Shown here in pieces: positions 26,555-35,877 of a stretch of 64,000 nt of DNA. Under the pieces are notes generated by a model, which was not told the DNA's origin, ran no database searches, and saw only the letters and a list, made by a program, of their open reading frames with translations. Numbering within the stretch: position 1 is the stretch's first letter; each line of letters begins with the position of its first letter. Origin of the DNA: Anaerobaca lacustris (GTDB lineage Bacteria > Planctomycetota > Phycisphaerae > Sedimentisphaerales > Anaerobacaceae); assembly GCF_030012215.1 (NCBI RefSeq), contig NZ_JASCXX010000022.1, forward strand, positions 1 to 64,000, given 5' to 3'. Made by a program: the position numbers and the translations under genes.

Positions 26555-27799
26555 ATGAACCGACGCCGAGTTGTCATAACGGGCCTGGGGTGTGTTACTG
26601 CGCTGTCGGAGTCCGTCGATGAGTTGTTCACTGCGCTGTGCGAAGGCAAGAGTGGTGTCTCCAAGATCGAGTCCTTCGACACGAGCCTGTATCCCGTCCA
26701 TTTTGGCGGTGAGATCAAGCGTTTTGACGTAACGGAGTATATCGACAAGCGCGAATCGAAGCGCATGGATCGATTCACTCAGTTCGCCATCGCCGGGGCC
26801 ATCAGCGCGGTCAAGGACAGCGGCCTGGATTTCTCCAAGGAAGACCCCTATCGCGTCGGCGTGATCGTCGGAACCGGGATCGGCGGAATCAAGGAGATCG
26901 AGGAACAGCACGTCCGCCTGCTCGAGAAAGGCCCGAATAAGGTCTCTCCTTTCTGCGTACCGCGGCTGATGTCCAATGCGGCCAGTGGCAACATCGCGAT
27001 CCAGTTCGGCGCCCGCGGTCCCTGCTTCGCAGTGTCGAGCGCGTGCGCGTCGGGCAACCACACGATCGGAGAAGCCTTCTGGAACATCGCCAGCAATCGC
27101 AGCGACGTCGTCATCACGGGCGGTTCCGAGGCCGCCTTGACCCCGATCGGCCTGGGCTCGTTCTGCGCGGCCCGCTCCTTGAGCCTGCGAAACGACAACC
27201 CCCCGGCCGCCTCGCGTCCGTTCGATCGAGATCGCGACGGCTTCGTCCTGACCGAAGGCGCTGCCATTCTGGTCATGGAGGAGTACGAGCATGCCCGCAA
27301 GCGCGGCGCGACGATCTACGCCGAGCTGCTGGGGTACGCCGCAACAGACGACGGCTATCACATCACCGCACCCTTGCCCGATGGAGAGGGGGCGGCAATG
27401 GCGATGAAACTGGCGCTGGCCGACGCGCAGATCAATCCGCAGGATGTCAGCTACATCAACGCGCACGGGACCAGCACGGAATTGAACGACATCGCCGAGA
27501 GCACGGCGATCCGGACCGTGTTCGGCGAGTACGCCTACAAGGTCCCCATCAGCTCGACCAAGAGCTGCCTGGGACACATGCTGGGCGCAACCGCGGCGGT
27601 CGAACTGATCGCCGCCATCAAGGCGATCAACCATTCCGTCATTCCGCCGACGATCAATCTCGACAATCCGGATGAGCGGTGCGACCCGAAGATGGACTAT
27701 GTCCCGTGGACGGCCCGCGAAGCGAAGGTCAACATCGCGATCAGCAATTCGTTCGGGTTCGGCGGTCACAATGCCTGTCTGGTGGTCGGGAAGATCTGA
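26555..27799 (+). CDS. fabF: Beta-ketoacyl-ACP synthase II
   Basis: Elongating condensing enzyme of 414 residues, normal length. Cys164 (SSACASG), His304 (NAHGTST) and His341 (KSCLGHMLGA) form the active site; the gatekeeper region and C-terminal GFGGHNACLV are conserved. acpP directly upstream is the usual neighbour. Last gene of the fab operon. Confidence 0.96.
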   Translation: MNRRRVVITGLGCVTALSESVDELFTALCEGKSGVSKIESFDTSLYPVHFGGEIKRFDVTEYIDKRESKRMDRFTQFAIAGAISAVKDSGLDFSKEDPYRVGVIVGTGIGGIKEIEEQHVRLLEKGPNKVSPFCVPRLMSNAASGNIAIQFGARGPCFAVSSACASGNHTIGEAFWNIASNRSDVVITGGSEAALTPIGLGSFCAARSLSLRNDNPPAASRPFDRDRDGFVLTEGAAILVMEEYEHARKRGATIYAELLGYAATDDGYHITAPLPDGEGAAMAMKLALADAQINPQDVSYINAHGTSTELNDIAESTAIRTVFGEYAYKVPISSTKSCLGHMLGATAAVELIAAIKAINHSVIPPTINLDNPDERCDPKMDYVPWTAREAKVNIAISNSFGFGGHNACLVVGKI

Positions 27800-27917
27800 G
27801 TCACCTTTGTCCCCGACGAATCCCGCCCTGTGATCTACGACGATGGCGACGCCGTACAGGTGGTTTCGGCCGCGTTGTCGTGCGCTGGATAGCGTGGGTT
27901 CTTGACCTGGAGATGGC

Positions 27918-28880
27918 ATGGCTTGGGCGATACTGCTGCTGACGGCCGGATTGCTCCTGTTGTGGAAAGGCGCCGACCTGCTCGTCACCGGAGCGGTCGG
28001 AATCGCCGAGCGTCTTGGCGTCAGTCAGCTTGTCGTCGGGCTGACCGTCGTGGCGATGGGCACCTCGGCGCCCGAGGCCGCCGCGAGCATCGCTTCTGTC
28101 CTCGACGGCCGGGGCAACATCGCCATCGGCAACGTCTACGGCTCCAACATCGCCAATCTGGCCCTTGTCGGGGGACTCGTGGCGATGATCAATCCCCTGC
28201 GGGTCCAGGCACGGACACTCCGCCGCGAGATCCCCACCATGCTGGCCGTCGCCCTGCTGCTCTGGCCGGTCCTGCGAAATCTGGCTCTTTCCAGACCGGA
28301 GGGCCTCCTGCTGCTGTGTGTCTTCGCCGCCCTGGTGGCCTACACCGTACGCACCGCAAGGGCCGGCATACTGCCCGTCGCCGTCCCGGATGTCCCTGCC
28401 GTCGGCACGCAGACGGGCGCCGGCAGACATGTCGCCTTCATCGGCATCGGGCTCGTCGGCCTGTCGCTCGGCGCACGACTGGCGGTCGGCGGCGCGGTGA
28501 CGATCGGCACCCGAATCGGTCTCAGTGACGCGGTGATCGGCTCGACGATCATGGCCGTCGGTACGTCGCTTCCGGAACTGGTGACGTGCGTGCTGGCCGC
28601 GCTCAAAGGCCACCACGACATCTCGGTGGGCAATCTGGTGGGCTCGAACATCTTCAACACCCTGCTGGTCAGCGGGGTGGCTGCGATCGTGCGGCCCTTC
28701 GCCGTCGGCCAACGGTTCGCCGGAGGGGTCGATTTCTGGATCATGATCGGCGTCAGCATCGCCTTCGCCGTCGCCGCCATCGTGGGCAGGCGGGTCATCG
28801 GCCGCCTCTGCGGGGCGATCCTGCTGGCGGTTTATGGAGGGTATCTGGTCTATCTGCTCGCCTACACGCAGCCCGCGTAG
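27918..28880 (+). CDS. Na+/Ca2+ exchanger-family membrane protein
   Basis: Protein of 320 residues with about ten membrane helices in two inverted halves. The alpha-repeat motifs are visible in each half: GTSAPE with GNVYGSNIAN, and GTSLPEL with GNLVGSNIFN. These match the calcium/cation antiporter family (YrbG/CaxA-like), which exchanges Na+ (sometimes K+) for Ca2+ across the inner membrane. It follows fabF by about 120 bp in the same direction and is probably a separate unit. Confidence 0.9.
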   Translation: MAWAILLLTAGLLLLWKGADLLVTGAVGIAERLGVSQLVVGLTVVAMGTSAPEAAASIASVLDGRGNIAIGNVYGSNIANLALVGGLVAMINPLRVQARTLRREIPTMLAVALLLWPVLRNLALSRPEGLLLLCVFAALVAYTVRTARAGILPVAVPDVPAVGTQTGAGRHVAFIGIGLVGLSLGARLAVGGAVTIGTRIGLSDAVIGSTIMAVGTSLPELVTCVLAALKGHHDISVGNLVGSNIFNTLLVSGVAAIVRPFAVGQRFAGGVDFWIMIGVSIAFAVAAIVGRRVIGRLCGAILLAVYGGYLVYLLAYTQPA

Positions 28881-28892
28881 GATCGCCCGGTC

Positions 28893-30491
28893 CTAAGGGC
28901 TCAGCAGCATCGATTCGGCAAAGACCTCGCCAAATGCCTTCTCGTGGGCAATCTCCACGTATTGAATCTTGCGCGTCAGGGCCCCCGCTGTCGCTCTGCA
29001 CTCGTCGCTGAGCAGGAGCATCTGGGCCCCCGTGGCCGCAGCGTTGCCCACGAAGTGGATGCGTTCCAGCGGCACATCCGGCAGCAGCCCCACGCGGACC
29101 GCACTGGCCGGTCGGACGTAGTTGCCGAAGGCGCCTGCCAGGAGCACTTGTTCCAGGCCCCCGACATCGATGCCCATCCTGGCCAGCAGAAGCTTCGTGC
29201 CGGCCTGAATCGCCCCCTTGGCGAGCTGGAATTCCCGGATATCCTTCTGCGTGAGGATGACAGTCGCTTCTCCCGCCTGGCCCTCGTCCGAGAGACGGAA
29301 GGCCGGCTGGCCTTCAAATTCGATGAGCCTCGACGCCACGGAAGCCGAGCATCGCGACCGAACCCGCATGACATCGGCAAAACGTCCACTCGCATCCACA
29401 ACACCCAACTCAAGGAGCACCGCCACCGCGTCGATCAGCCCACTGCCACAAATCGATCGCGGTGCGGCCCCGCCAATGACATCAATCGCAATGTCGTCAT
29501 TGTCAATGATAACGGCCTCGATCGCCCCCTCGGCCGCCCTGCCGCCGTATCGAATCCTTGCCCCTTCCAGGGCCGGGCCGGCCGCACAACTGGCCGCGTA
29601 GAGTCGTTCGCCCGTGCCGAGGACCAACTCGCCGTTGGTTCCGATATCCACGACGAGGGTCATCTGCACAGCGGAATCCATATCGACCGCGAGCGCCACC
29701 GCGGTCGTGTCCGAGCCGAGAAAACCGGCGATATTCTCGGCCGCATGGACGTTTCCGGCCGGGTTCATCCGCAGCCCCACGCTGGCGGGCGATATGTCGT
29801 GAGCCTCTACAGAATGGGCACGGTACGGGGCCTGGCCCAACTGGCTGACCGGAAACCCCAGGAAGATATGGTTCATGGTGGTGTTGCCGACGATAGAGAC
29901 CTCATAGATGGCATCGGCCTCGATTCGGACGGTCTCACACAACCCCTGAATCAATTCGTTGATCCCATCGACAATGGCCGCACGCAACCTTGCCAGGCCG
30001 GTCTCCGATTCGGCGTAGCTGATCCGGCTGACGACGTCGTCGCCGAATTGCGTCTGAGGGTTGAGCATCGCCCGCGTGGCCACCGACCGCCCGTCGGCCA
30101 GATCGATAAGCTTGGCCACGACGGTGGTGGTGCCGATATCGACGGCCACGCCGCAAATGGCCGTCGGGCCCGCCAATGCCCGGTATTTCTCGACAATCGT
30201 TCGGCTGAGCCCCGATGCGGGGGCGATACCGTGTTCGAGGATCTTGTGTGCGTAGAAGCGCGATTGGCCCGGCACGGTCACGGTCAGGTCGCTCTGTACC
30301 GTGTGCTGGCAGGCGAAAACCTCGCGGCCGGACGGGCCCAGACGGACGGCGCATTTACCGCATGTGCCCCTGCCTCCACAGGAGGTGTTCAAGACAATCC
30401 CGACCTGCCCTGCAGCCTCCACAAGGGTCGCCCCCTCGTGGATGGATATCTCTTTGCCGTCCGGCTCGAAGACTACGCGGAAGTGCTTCAT
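28893..30491 (-). CDS. RACo-like ferredoxin/ASKHA-domain protein
   Basis: Protein of 532 residues. Residues 1-80 are a plant-type [2Fe-2S] domain with C38, C44, C47 and C61 (CX5CX2CX13C). The rest is an ASKHA ATPase domain (VAVDIGTTTVVAKL, DIGTNGELVLG, ICGSGLIDAV, LLAGAFGNY). This is the architecture of RACo, which uses ATP to reactivate oxidised corrinoid proteins of methyltransferase systems. No corrinoid protein or methyltransferase is encoded in the window, so its partner lies elsewhere or the role differs. It converges with the exchanger gene with 12 bp between. Confidence 0.85.
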   Translation of the reverse strand: MKHFRVVFEPDGKEISIHEGATLVEAAGQVGIVLNTSCGGRGTCGKCAVRLGPSGREVFACQHTVQSDLTVTVPGQSRFYAHKILEHGIAPASGLSRTIVEKYRALAGPTAICGVAVDIGTTTVVAKLIDLADGRSVATRAMLNPQTQFGDDVVSRISYAESETGLARLRAAIVDGINELIQGLCETVRIEADAIYEVSIVGNTTMNHIFLGFPVSQLGQAPYRAHSVEAHDISPASVGLRMNPAGNVHAAENIAGFLGSDTTAVALAVDMDSAVQMTLVVDIGTNGELVLGTGERLYAASCAAGPALEGARIRYGGRAAEGAIEAVIIDNDDIAIDVIGGAAPRSICGSGLIDAVAVLLELGVVDASGRFADVMRVRSRCSASVASRLIEFEGQPAFRLSDEGQAGEATVILTQKDIREFQLAKGAIQAGTKLLLARMGIDVGGLEQVLLAGAFGNYVRPASAVRVGLLPDVPLERIHFVGNAAATGAQMLLLSDECRATAGALTRKIQYVEIAHEKAFGEVFAESMLLSP

Positions 30492-30869
30492 TCATACAGT
30501 CGCACCGACAGAGCACCACCCCATGCCCGGCACGAGGACTCCCTACAGGGTGAAAAACTGCGAAATGAGCAGACTCTTAGCTGACCTTATGCCTGATTTT
30601 CCAGCGCGTACGTCTCTTCTTGCTCCCGATTTTCCGTCTGCGTCTTGGTTTGCTCATGCATTCCTCGAAGAAAACTCAGAATCTCTATTACAAATGCTTC
30701 ATGACCCGTATAATCAGATGGTACCGCAGAACAGGGCCGGTGTAAAGAGAGAAAAACGGGTAAATGCCGCAATCACAGGGCGTCAGCGTTGCCGCATGCG
30801 CGACGGGGAATCGGAACGATACGGGCGTTCGTTCCTTCGCCCGATACAGCTTGGAAACGAGGTACAGCG
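30492..30869. other. Intergenic leader with a promoter-like box
   Basis: About 380 bp without a convincing gene; it separates the divergent RACo-like gene and a cysteine-rich small gene. It is AT-richer than its surroundings and includes an exact TATAAT at 30709-30714. Only a weak -35 (TTACAA) lies 15 bp before it. This is the likely control region for the downstream small gene. Confidence 0.4.
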
Positions 30870-31181
30870 ATGATCCCATGCGACCAATGTGAACTCTGCG
30901 AGATCGGGCCGAACGGCCAGAAGGTCTTCAAATGCGATCCGTTCTCCACCGTCAAGGAGCCCGAGTGCCTCGCGAAGTGGCAACTGATCCGCCTCGACAT
31001 GCTGCTGGCGAGCTACCAGAGCATGCTCAAGTCGTACGGGAGGCTCGCCCCGCTGCAGGACAAAATCTTCAAGTACGTCCAGCGGGAAATCAGCGAGATG
31101 GAGGAATCCGAGAGCTGGCGGCTCGATTCGGACGAGCAGGACCACGATCCCGAAGAACCGAACGACGCCTGGCCTGTCTGA
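30870..31181 (+). CDS. Small cysteine-containing protein of unknown function
   Basis: About 103 residues from the ATG at 30870, which has GAGG before it. Five cysteines sit near the start (C4, C7, C10, C22, C33; CDQCELC then KCDPF and PEC), consistent with a small zinc or iron-sulfur site. A helical middle (LIRLDMLLASYQSMLKSYGRL) and an acidic tail follow. I do not recognise a named family. The second ECF sigma cassette follows in the same direction after about 160 bp. Confidence 0.65.
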   Translation: MIPCDQCELCEIGPNGQKVFKCDPFSTVKEPECLAKWQLIRLDMLLASYQSMLKSYGRLAPLQDKIFKYVQREISEMEESESWRLDSDEQDHDPEEPNDAWPV

Positions 31182-31344
31182 CGGCGGGCCTCGGACCGAA
31201 GGCGCCGGTCGGATACGGCCACAGCGACGTCCCGGGCCTGTCGGCCGCTGGGGGCGTCCACCTCAAGACCGGAACTGACGGCGCACGTTTGGGGGGATTC
31301 CTGGAATAAACCCTTTGCCAATCGCGTCTTTTCATAGGCTCTGA

Positions 31345-31893
31345 ATGCAACCGATGGGTACAGGCGCCGAGCTCACCCCAATCATCAACGGCTGTAAGTC
31401 GGGGGACGCTGAGTGTTTCGCTCAGGTGGTGGACCTCTACGGCGGGCGCTGTTACGGGTACTTCTACCGGCTCACCGGGGACCGGGACCTCAGCGACGAG
31501 TTGCTCAGCGAGCTGTTTATGAAGCTGGTCGAGAAGATCGGGTCCTATAAGGGTGGGGCGTTCGAGAGTTGGCTGTTCAGGATTGCCGCCAACATCTTCC
31601 ACGACCATCTCCGGGGCCGGAAACGGCACAAGAAGCTGGTCGAGGGGCGGCGGGCCGAGTTGGAGCAGCGTCCCACCGAAACGGCCCGGTCGGACCTCAC
31701 GGGGGACAAGCTCGACAAGCTCCAGACCCAGTTGAATCGATTGGACGCCGACACACGGGACCTGATTGTGTTGCGATATTATTCCGAGATGAGTTTCAAG
31801 GAGATCGCCGAGATGCGGTCCGAGCCGATCGGAACGGCCCTGTCGAAGCTGCACCGAGGGCTCAGAAAGCTCCGCGAACTCATGGAGGGTTGA
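31345..31893 (+). CDS. ECF-type sigma factor (second cassette)
   Basis: Protein of 182 residues with regions 2 (FAQVVDLYGGRCYGYFYRLTGDRDLSDELLSELFMKLVEKI, SWLFRIAANIFHDHLRGR) and 4 (LDADTRDLIVLRYYSEMSFKEIAEM ... GTALSKLHRGLRKLRELM). It should redirect RNA polymerase to its own promoters. The ATG at 31345 is followed by an in-frame ATG at 31354; neither has a strong ribosome site. A membrane protein gene starts 4 bp after the stop, a typical sigma/anti-sigma layout. Confidence 0.88.
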   Translation: MQPMGTGAELTPIINGCKSGDAECFAQVVDLYGGRCYGYFYRLTGDRDLSDELLSELFMKLVEKIGSYKGGAFESWLFRIAANIFHDHLRGRKRHKKLVEGRRAELEQRPTETARSDLTGDKLDKLQTQLNRLDADTRDLIVLRYYSEMSFKEIAEMRSEPIGTALSKLHRGLRKLRELMEG

Positions 31894-31897
31894 ACGT

Positions 31898-32401
31898 ATG
31901 ATTGACCGAAGTCGTGATGATCTCAGAGAGCTGTTGGAGCGCTTCCTGGACCCGTCGGAGGCCGATTCGGCCGAGCGAGAAATCCGGGCGGGTGAACGGT
32001 TGCTGGAGACCTCTGCGGCGCCGCAGGTCGCCCCGGAGACGCTGGCAGCGATCAAGCGACAGATCGCGGCCCAGCTTGGGGCGCCGTACAAGCCTTCGCA
32101 CCCGTTCTACCGCTACGTCGGAGCGGCCGCGGCGGTGATCCTGGTGGCCCTGATCGGTTTCTTCGGACGCTCGGCCCCCGAACGTCCCGCCGTTCGCTAT
32201 GCCTCGCTGATCCCCGCGGCCATCTGGGACAGCGACGACATCGTCTCCGACGACATGGAGCTTGCGTATCTCCGCTCGGAACTACGCCGCGTCGAGGCAC
32301 AGATGCACGCCCTCGATGCCTACGATGGTGACGTGACCGCCTCGGGGGCACTCGACGAGGTCGAACTGGAATTGATTCGCATCGACAGGAAGTTTTGGTA
32401 G
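31898..32401 (+). CDS. Single-pass membrane protein, putative anti-sigma factor
   Basis: Protein of 167 residues with an N-terminal cytoplasmic helical segment (DDLRELLERFLDPSEADSAE), one membrane helix near residues 73-92 and a C-terminal segment (about 93-167) that is acidic and partly coiled-coil. No zinc-binding HX3CX2C is present, unlike the first cassette. An anti-sigma role is inferred from its place directly after the sigma gene. It is followed by a secreted coiled-coil protein gene. Confidence 0.6.
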   Translation: MIDRSRDDLRELLERFLDPSEADSAEREIRAGERLLETSAAPQVAPETLAAIKRQIAAQLGAPYKPSHPFYRYVGAAAAVILVALIGFFGRSAPERPAVRYASLIPAAIWDSDDIVSDDMELAYLRSELRRVEAQMHALDAYDGDVTASGALDEVELELIRIDRKFW

Positions 32402-32412
32402 GAATAGCCGCA

Positions 32413-33252
32413 ATGCACACACATCGGACAGCCCTTCTCATTGGCGTGTTCCTGCTGGCCGGCAGCCTCTGGCCGGTCGCGAACGCGAACGCCCAGCCGG
32501 CTCCCTCAGAGAGGGCCGGAGACATCTGGGATGAAGACACCGCCTCGCCGACGTACCCGTGGTGGTACCGATGGCTCTCCGACGAGATGGTCGATCGGAT
32601 CATGAAGGGCATCGCGCAGCGCGATCCGGCCAAGGCCAGGGAGCTGGCCGAGCTGCGCAAGAAGGACCCGGAACAGTTCAAGACCGAGCTTGGCTGGCAC
32701 GGGCGCAAGGAAATCGAAGAGATCAGCCGCGAGCGATTCGAAGCCCGACGACAGAGACGACACGACGACTTCGTCGAATGGCTCAAGACCAACTACCCCC
32801 AGGACGAAGCCGAACTGGCCAAAGTCAGAGAGAAAGACCCCCAGCTCTACGTCAGGAATCTCGAACATCTGCTGGAGCGATATGGACGGATTTTTGAGGC
32901 CTACAGTGCCAATCCGGAACTCGGCGACGTGCTGAAGGAAGACTACGATCTCCGCAAGAGGCGCGATGAGATCCTCCAGCAGATGCGGCGGGAACGGTCC
33001 GGGGCCAGGAGACACGCCCTCGGCACCGAATTGCAGGACATCGTCGCCCGGCGTTACGACCTGATCGTCCGCCGCAAGGAGATCGCCTACGAGCAGCTCC
33101 AGAAGAAGCTCGAGGAGATACAGCGTCTCATCGAAGAGAGCAAGAGCGAAATCGTCAAATGGCAGGACGCCGAGTTGAAGCGGGAGAACGTCAGGAAACG
33201 GATCGAAGCCCTGACGGAGGGCATGAATCGGCGCGGGTTCAAATGGGACTGA
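32413..33252 (+). CDS. Secreted coiled-coil protein of unknown function
   Basis: Product of 279 residues from the ATG at 32413. A signal peptide (TALLIGVFLLAGSLWPVANANA) precedes a highly charged mature protein rich in Glu, Lys and Arg with long predicted helices (for example ELRKKDPEQFKTEL and IAYEQLQKKLEEIQRLIEES). It is presumably periplasmic and could be a sensor or effector of the adjacent sigma pair. No known domain was recognised. Confidence 0.65.
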   Translation: MHTHRTALLIGVFLLAGSLWPVANANAQPAPSERAGDIWDEDTASPTYPWWYRWLSDEMVDRIMKGIAQRDPAKARELAELRKKDPEQFKTELGWHGRKEIEEISRERFEARRQRRHDDFVEWLKTNYPQDEAELAKVREKDPQLYVRNLEHLLERYGRIFEAYSANPELGDVLKEDYDLRKRRDEILQQMRRERSGARRHALGTELQDIVARRYDLIVRRKEIAYEQLQKKLEEIQRLIEESKSEIVKWQDAELKRENVRKRIEALTEGMNRRGFKWD

Positions 33253-33327
33253 CCTGACAGCCGCCTCACGCCTTCGCCCGTTGGATGAGATAGACTCGGA
33301 CGCCGAACCGGGGCCGCAGGTCCATCG

Positions 33328-34182
33328 CTACATCTTCTGCCGACGCAACTCCATCTGCGTGGCCTTCTTGAGCGTCTTCTTCTCCTTGCCGGTCAGGCTG
33401 TGCAGCCCCTCGCGGTGGACCTTGGCGAGGATGCGATCGACCTCGACTTGGAGCAATCTCTGCTGCTCGACGCTCTTTTCCCATGACCCGGCCCTTCTCT
33501 TGAGGCGAAACTGCCCGAGCCGAGGCATCAGCAGGACGTAAGCGGCGCCGGCCGCCATGCCTGCCAGGTGAGCAGCCTCCCCGCCGGCGTTGTTGCTGCG
33601 CGTAACGACGAGCAGGAAGAACATGAAGGTCAAAACCACGGCCGCGACGCGAATCGCCAGGGGGAAGAAGAACACAAAGATGACCATGTGGGGAAACAGG
33701 ATCGCACAGGCCGCCAAGAGCCCCAGGACCGAGCCGGAAGCGCCGATCATCGGGACCGGCGTTAGAAACCCGATCGTGTTCAGCAGCAGGTAGAAGAGCC
33801 CCCCGGAGGCGCCGCAGATCAGGTAGAACGACAGGAATCGACGGCTGCCCCAGTGACGTTCCAGAGGCGGCCCCAGGAAGAACAACGCCAGCATGTTGAA
33901 GAAGATGTGCAGAGCACCGGATCGGCTGTGAAGAAACTGGTACGTGACCAGCCGCCAGAATTGCAGCTTGGTCGACCACGACCCACCATCGACGGCGAAC
34001 CAGTCCTCCAGGGCAACGCCCAGCTTTGGAAACAGAACCCCGGCGACGAAGATGGAGATGTTGGCGATGAGCAGCCACTTGACCACCGGCATCAGCCGAG
34101 GCAGGTTGAACCGCATCTGCGGCATGCCGTAATGCTCTTGACGCTCGCCCGCCTGTGTGTAATCTCTGTCGTAAAGCCCCAT
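33328..34182 (-). CDS. Rhomboid-family intramembrane serine protease
   Basis: About 284 residues, starting MGLYDRDYTQ, a beginning I associate with planctomycete rhomboids. The catalytic dyad is Ser149 in GASGSVLG and His205 in AAHLAGM, separated by membrane helices; the WRLVTYQFLH and LHIFFNMLALFFLG tracts are conserved. Rhomboids cleave single-pass membrane proteins within the bilayer. A GTG at 34224 in frame is less likely. A Lys/Arg-rich C-terminal helical tail of about 60 residues extends into the cytoplasm. Confidence 0.88.
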   Translation of the reverse strand: MGLYDRDYTQAGERQEHYGMPQMRFNLPRLMPVVKWLLIANISIFVAGVLFPKLGVALEDWFAVDGGSWSTKLQFWRLVTYQFLHSRSGALHIFFNMLALFFLGPPLERHWGSRRFLSFYLICGASGGLFYLLLNTIGFLTPVPMIGASGSVLGLLAACAILFPHMVIFVFFFPLAIRVAAVVLTFMFFLLVVTRSNNAGGEAAHLAGMAAGAAYVLLMPRLGQFRLKRRAGSWEKSVEQQRLLQVEVDRILAKVHREGLHSLTGKEKKTLKKATQMELRRQKM

Positions 34183-34371
34183 AAGATGTCTTCGGACCAG
34201 CAAGTGTACAAATCCACCGTGCACCCTACCCTATAGTATCGACAATCGAGCGGGCTGTCCAAACGAAAAATGTGGCGACAAGCCGCCGCCGGGAACGACA
34301 TGCAGATCAGGTGCCATCGAGCCGCCCCCCACCCGGATGGATTGCCCGATAAAGCCCCTCACCTGCCCCGA

Positions 34372-35379
34372 CTACTTGCGGGACTTGACAGGCTTGGAGT
34401 TCTCGGAGGCCAGTTTCTCAGGTCTGGCGACAGCAAAGAAGGCGATCAATACGGCGCCGAGGATCACCAGAGCCATGCCGATGAGCTGGGAGATCGTCAG
34501 GCGTCCGATCTCGAAGGGATTGTCGTCGCGCACCAGTTCCATCAGGAAGCGCATCGTGCCGTAGAAGATGAACATCAGGCTGAAGACCGAGCCCGGTTTG
34601 GTTGCGAAGGGGTACTTGCCGGTCCTCTCGGCATTCTGCGCGCGCCGCCAAAACAAATAGAGGATCAGGCAAAGCACTGCGGCCGAAGCGGAGGTGTACA
34701 ACTGCGTGGGATGCACGGGCAGGCAGCGGTATGGGCCGCTGGTGACCTGCCCCTGCTGCTGGGCCGTGAGAGATTCCCAGGGCTTGAGGCCCGGCTGGTA
34801 GTCGCCGTCTTCGTCGAAGTAGCCGAAGTAGTCGGGCGGCAGGTGCAGGTGGGGCTCGGTCCGGCCTCGTTCCGGGTCGCTCTGGACCTGACTGTGGCAG
34901 GCGAACGAGCCGTAGGGGAAGCGGACACCCCACGGAAGGTCGGTGGGCTTGCCGTAGCAGCAGCCGTTCAGGAAGCAGCCGATCCGCCCGAAGACCAGGG
35001 CCAGCATCAACCCGACGGCCAGCACGTCGAGATAGTGCCGCAGCGGCAGCTTGTGGTAACGGATGTAGAGGAGGATCACGGCGACCGCCATCAAAACGCC
35101 GCCGAGCAGTTCGAGCCCCCCCTTCCAGATCGCAAAGACGCCAAGCAGATCGTCGCGAAAGCTGTCGAAGTAGTGGACCACGAAGAAGACGCGGGCGCCG
35201 ACGACGCCGGCGATCAGCGAATAGAGCGCCGCATTGGTGATATGCTGAGGGTCCTTCGTGAAGCTGCGGCTCAGGTAGCGGATCAGCGTGACCGCCGCAA
35301 GGAAGCCGACGACCATCATCAGGCCGTAGCCCTTGACGGTCAGGTTGACAAAGGGAATCTCGATCAGTTCGGGGTGCAT
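34372..35379 (-). CDS. lgt: Prolipoprotein diacylglyceryl transferase
   Basis: Integral membrane protein of 335 residues that transfers diacylglycerol from phosphatidylglycerol to the lipobox cysteine of prolipoproteins. The signature GRIGCFLNGCCYGKP and the HPTQLY motif are present. An extra loop between them (about residues 158-225, containing HLHLPPDYFGYFDEDGD) makes it longer than E. coli Lgt. Followed downstream by the rhomboid gene. Confidence 0.93.
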   Translation of the reverse strand: MHPELIEIPFVNLTVKGYGLMMVVGFLAAVTLIRYLSRSFTKDPQHITNAALYSLIAGVVGARVFFVVHYFDSFRDDLLGVFAIWKGGLELLGGVLMAVAVILLYIRYHKLPLRHYLDVLAVGLMLALVFGRIGCFLNGCCYGKPTDLPWGVRFPYGSFACHSQVQSDPERGRTEPHLHLPPDYFGYFDEDGDYQPGLKPWESLTAQQQGQVTSGPYRCLPVHPTQLYTSASAAVLCLILYLFWRRAQNAERTGKYPFATKPGSVFSLMFIFYGTMRFLMELVRDDNPFEIGRLTISQLIGMALVILGAVLIAFFAVARPEKLASENSKPVKSRK

Positions 35380-35470
35380 TCAGCGATGCCTCGTCTCATG
35401 TGACGCCTCACCCCCGCCGGGAACCACCAGATACGGCTCGGTTTCATCATGGGCTCCGACATCCTTTTCG

Positions 35471-35824
35471 CTACGGCTTGACGATATCGTTCTTCTCGTC
35501 GAGCACCACGACCTTGGGCTTGATCGCGGCGGCCTCCTCGGGCGTACAAAGGCCGAACGCCATGATGATGACGATATCGCCCGGCTTGGCCAATTGCGCG
35601 GCCGCCCCGAGAATCACGACAGCCCCCGACCCGGCCTCGCCGGGTACGGCGTAGGTTTCCAGCCGGCTGCCGTTGTTGAGATTGGCCACAAGCACCGACT
35701 CGTAAGATAGAATCCCGGCCGCCTCCATCAGGGCCGAGTCGATCTCGATGCTGCCGGGGTAATGCAGCCTCGTCTCGGTGATCCTGGCCCGATGCAATTT
35801 GCTCTTGAGGACCTTCAGTAACAT
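35471..35824 (-). CDS. panD: Aspartate 1-decarboxylase
   Basis: Pyruvoyl enzyme precursor of 117 residues that makes beta-alanine from aspartate. The self-cleavage site is visible in YPGSIEID (Gly|Ser24-25), and NGSRLETYAVPGE is conserved. The ATG at 35824 (MLLKVLKSKLHRA) fits the family start; a longer frame begins 10 codons earlier. It is adjacent to panC, giving the two enzymes that join beta-alanine with pantoate. Confidence 0.95.
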   Translation of the reverse strand: MLLKVLKSKLHRARITETRLHYPGSIEIDSALMEAAGILSYESVLVANLNNGSRLETYAVPGEAGSGAVVILGAAAQLAKPGDIVIIMAFGLCTPEEAAAIKPKVVVLDEKNDIVKP

Positions 35825-35877
35825 CAGCGTTCTTTTCCGTGTCTTATTCACCATGCGGACAAAAGATGTAGTATACC

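Noticed and set aside
28944-30584. 546-residue frame antisense to the RACo-like gene
   Set aside because: Opposite-strand shadow with His/Arg/Gln-rich composition typical of such frames.
30587-30772. Minus-strand 61-codon frame downstream of the leader region
   Set aside because: No ribosome site and no motif; more likely part of a control region.
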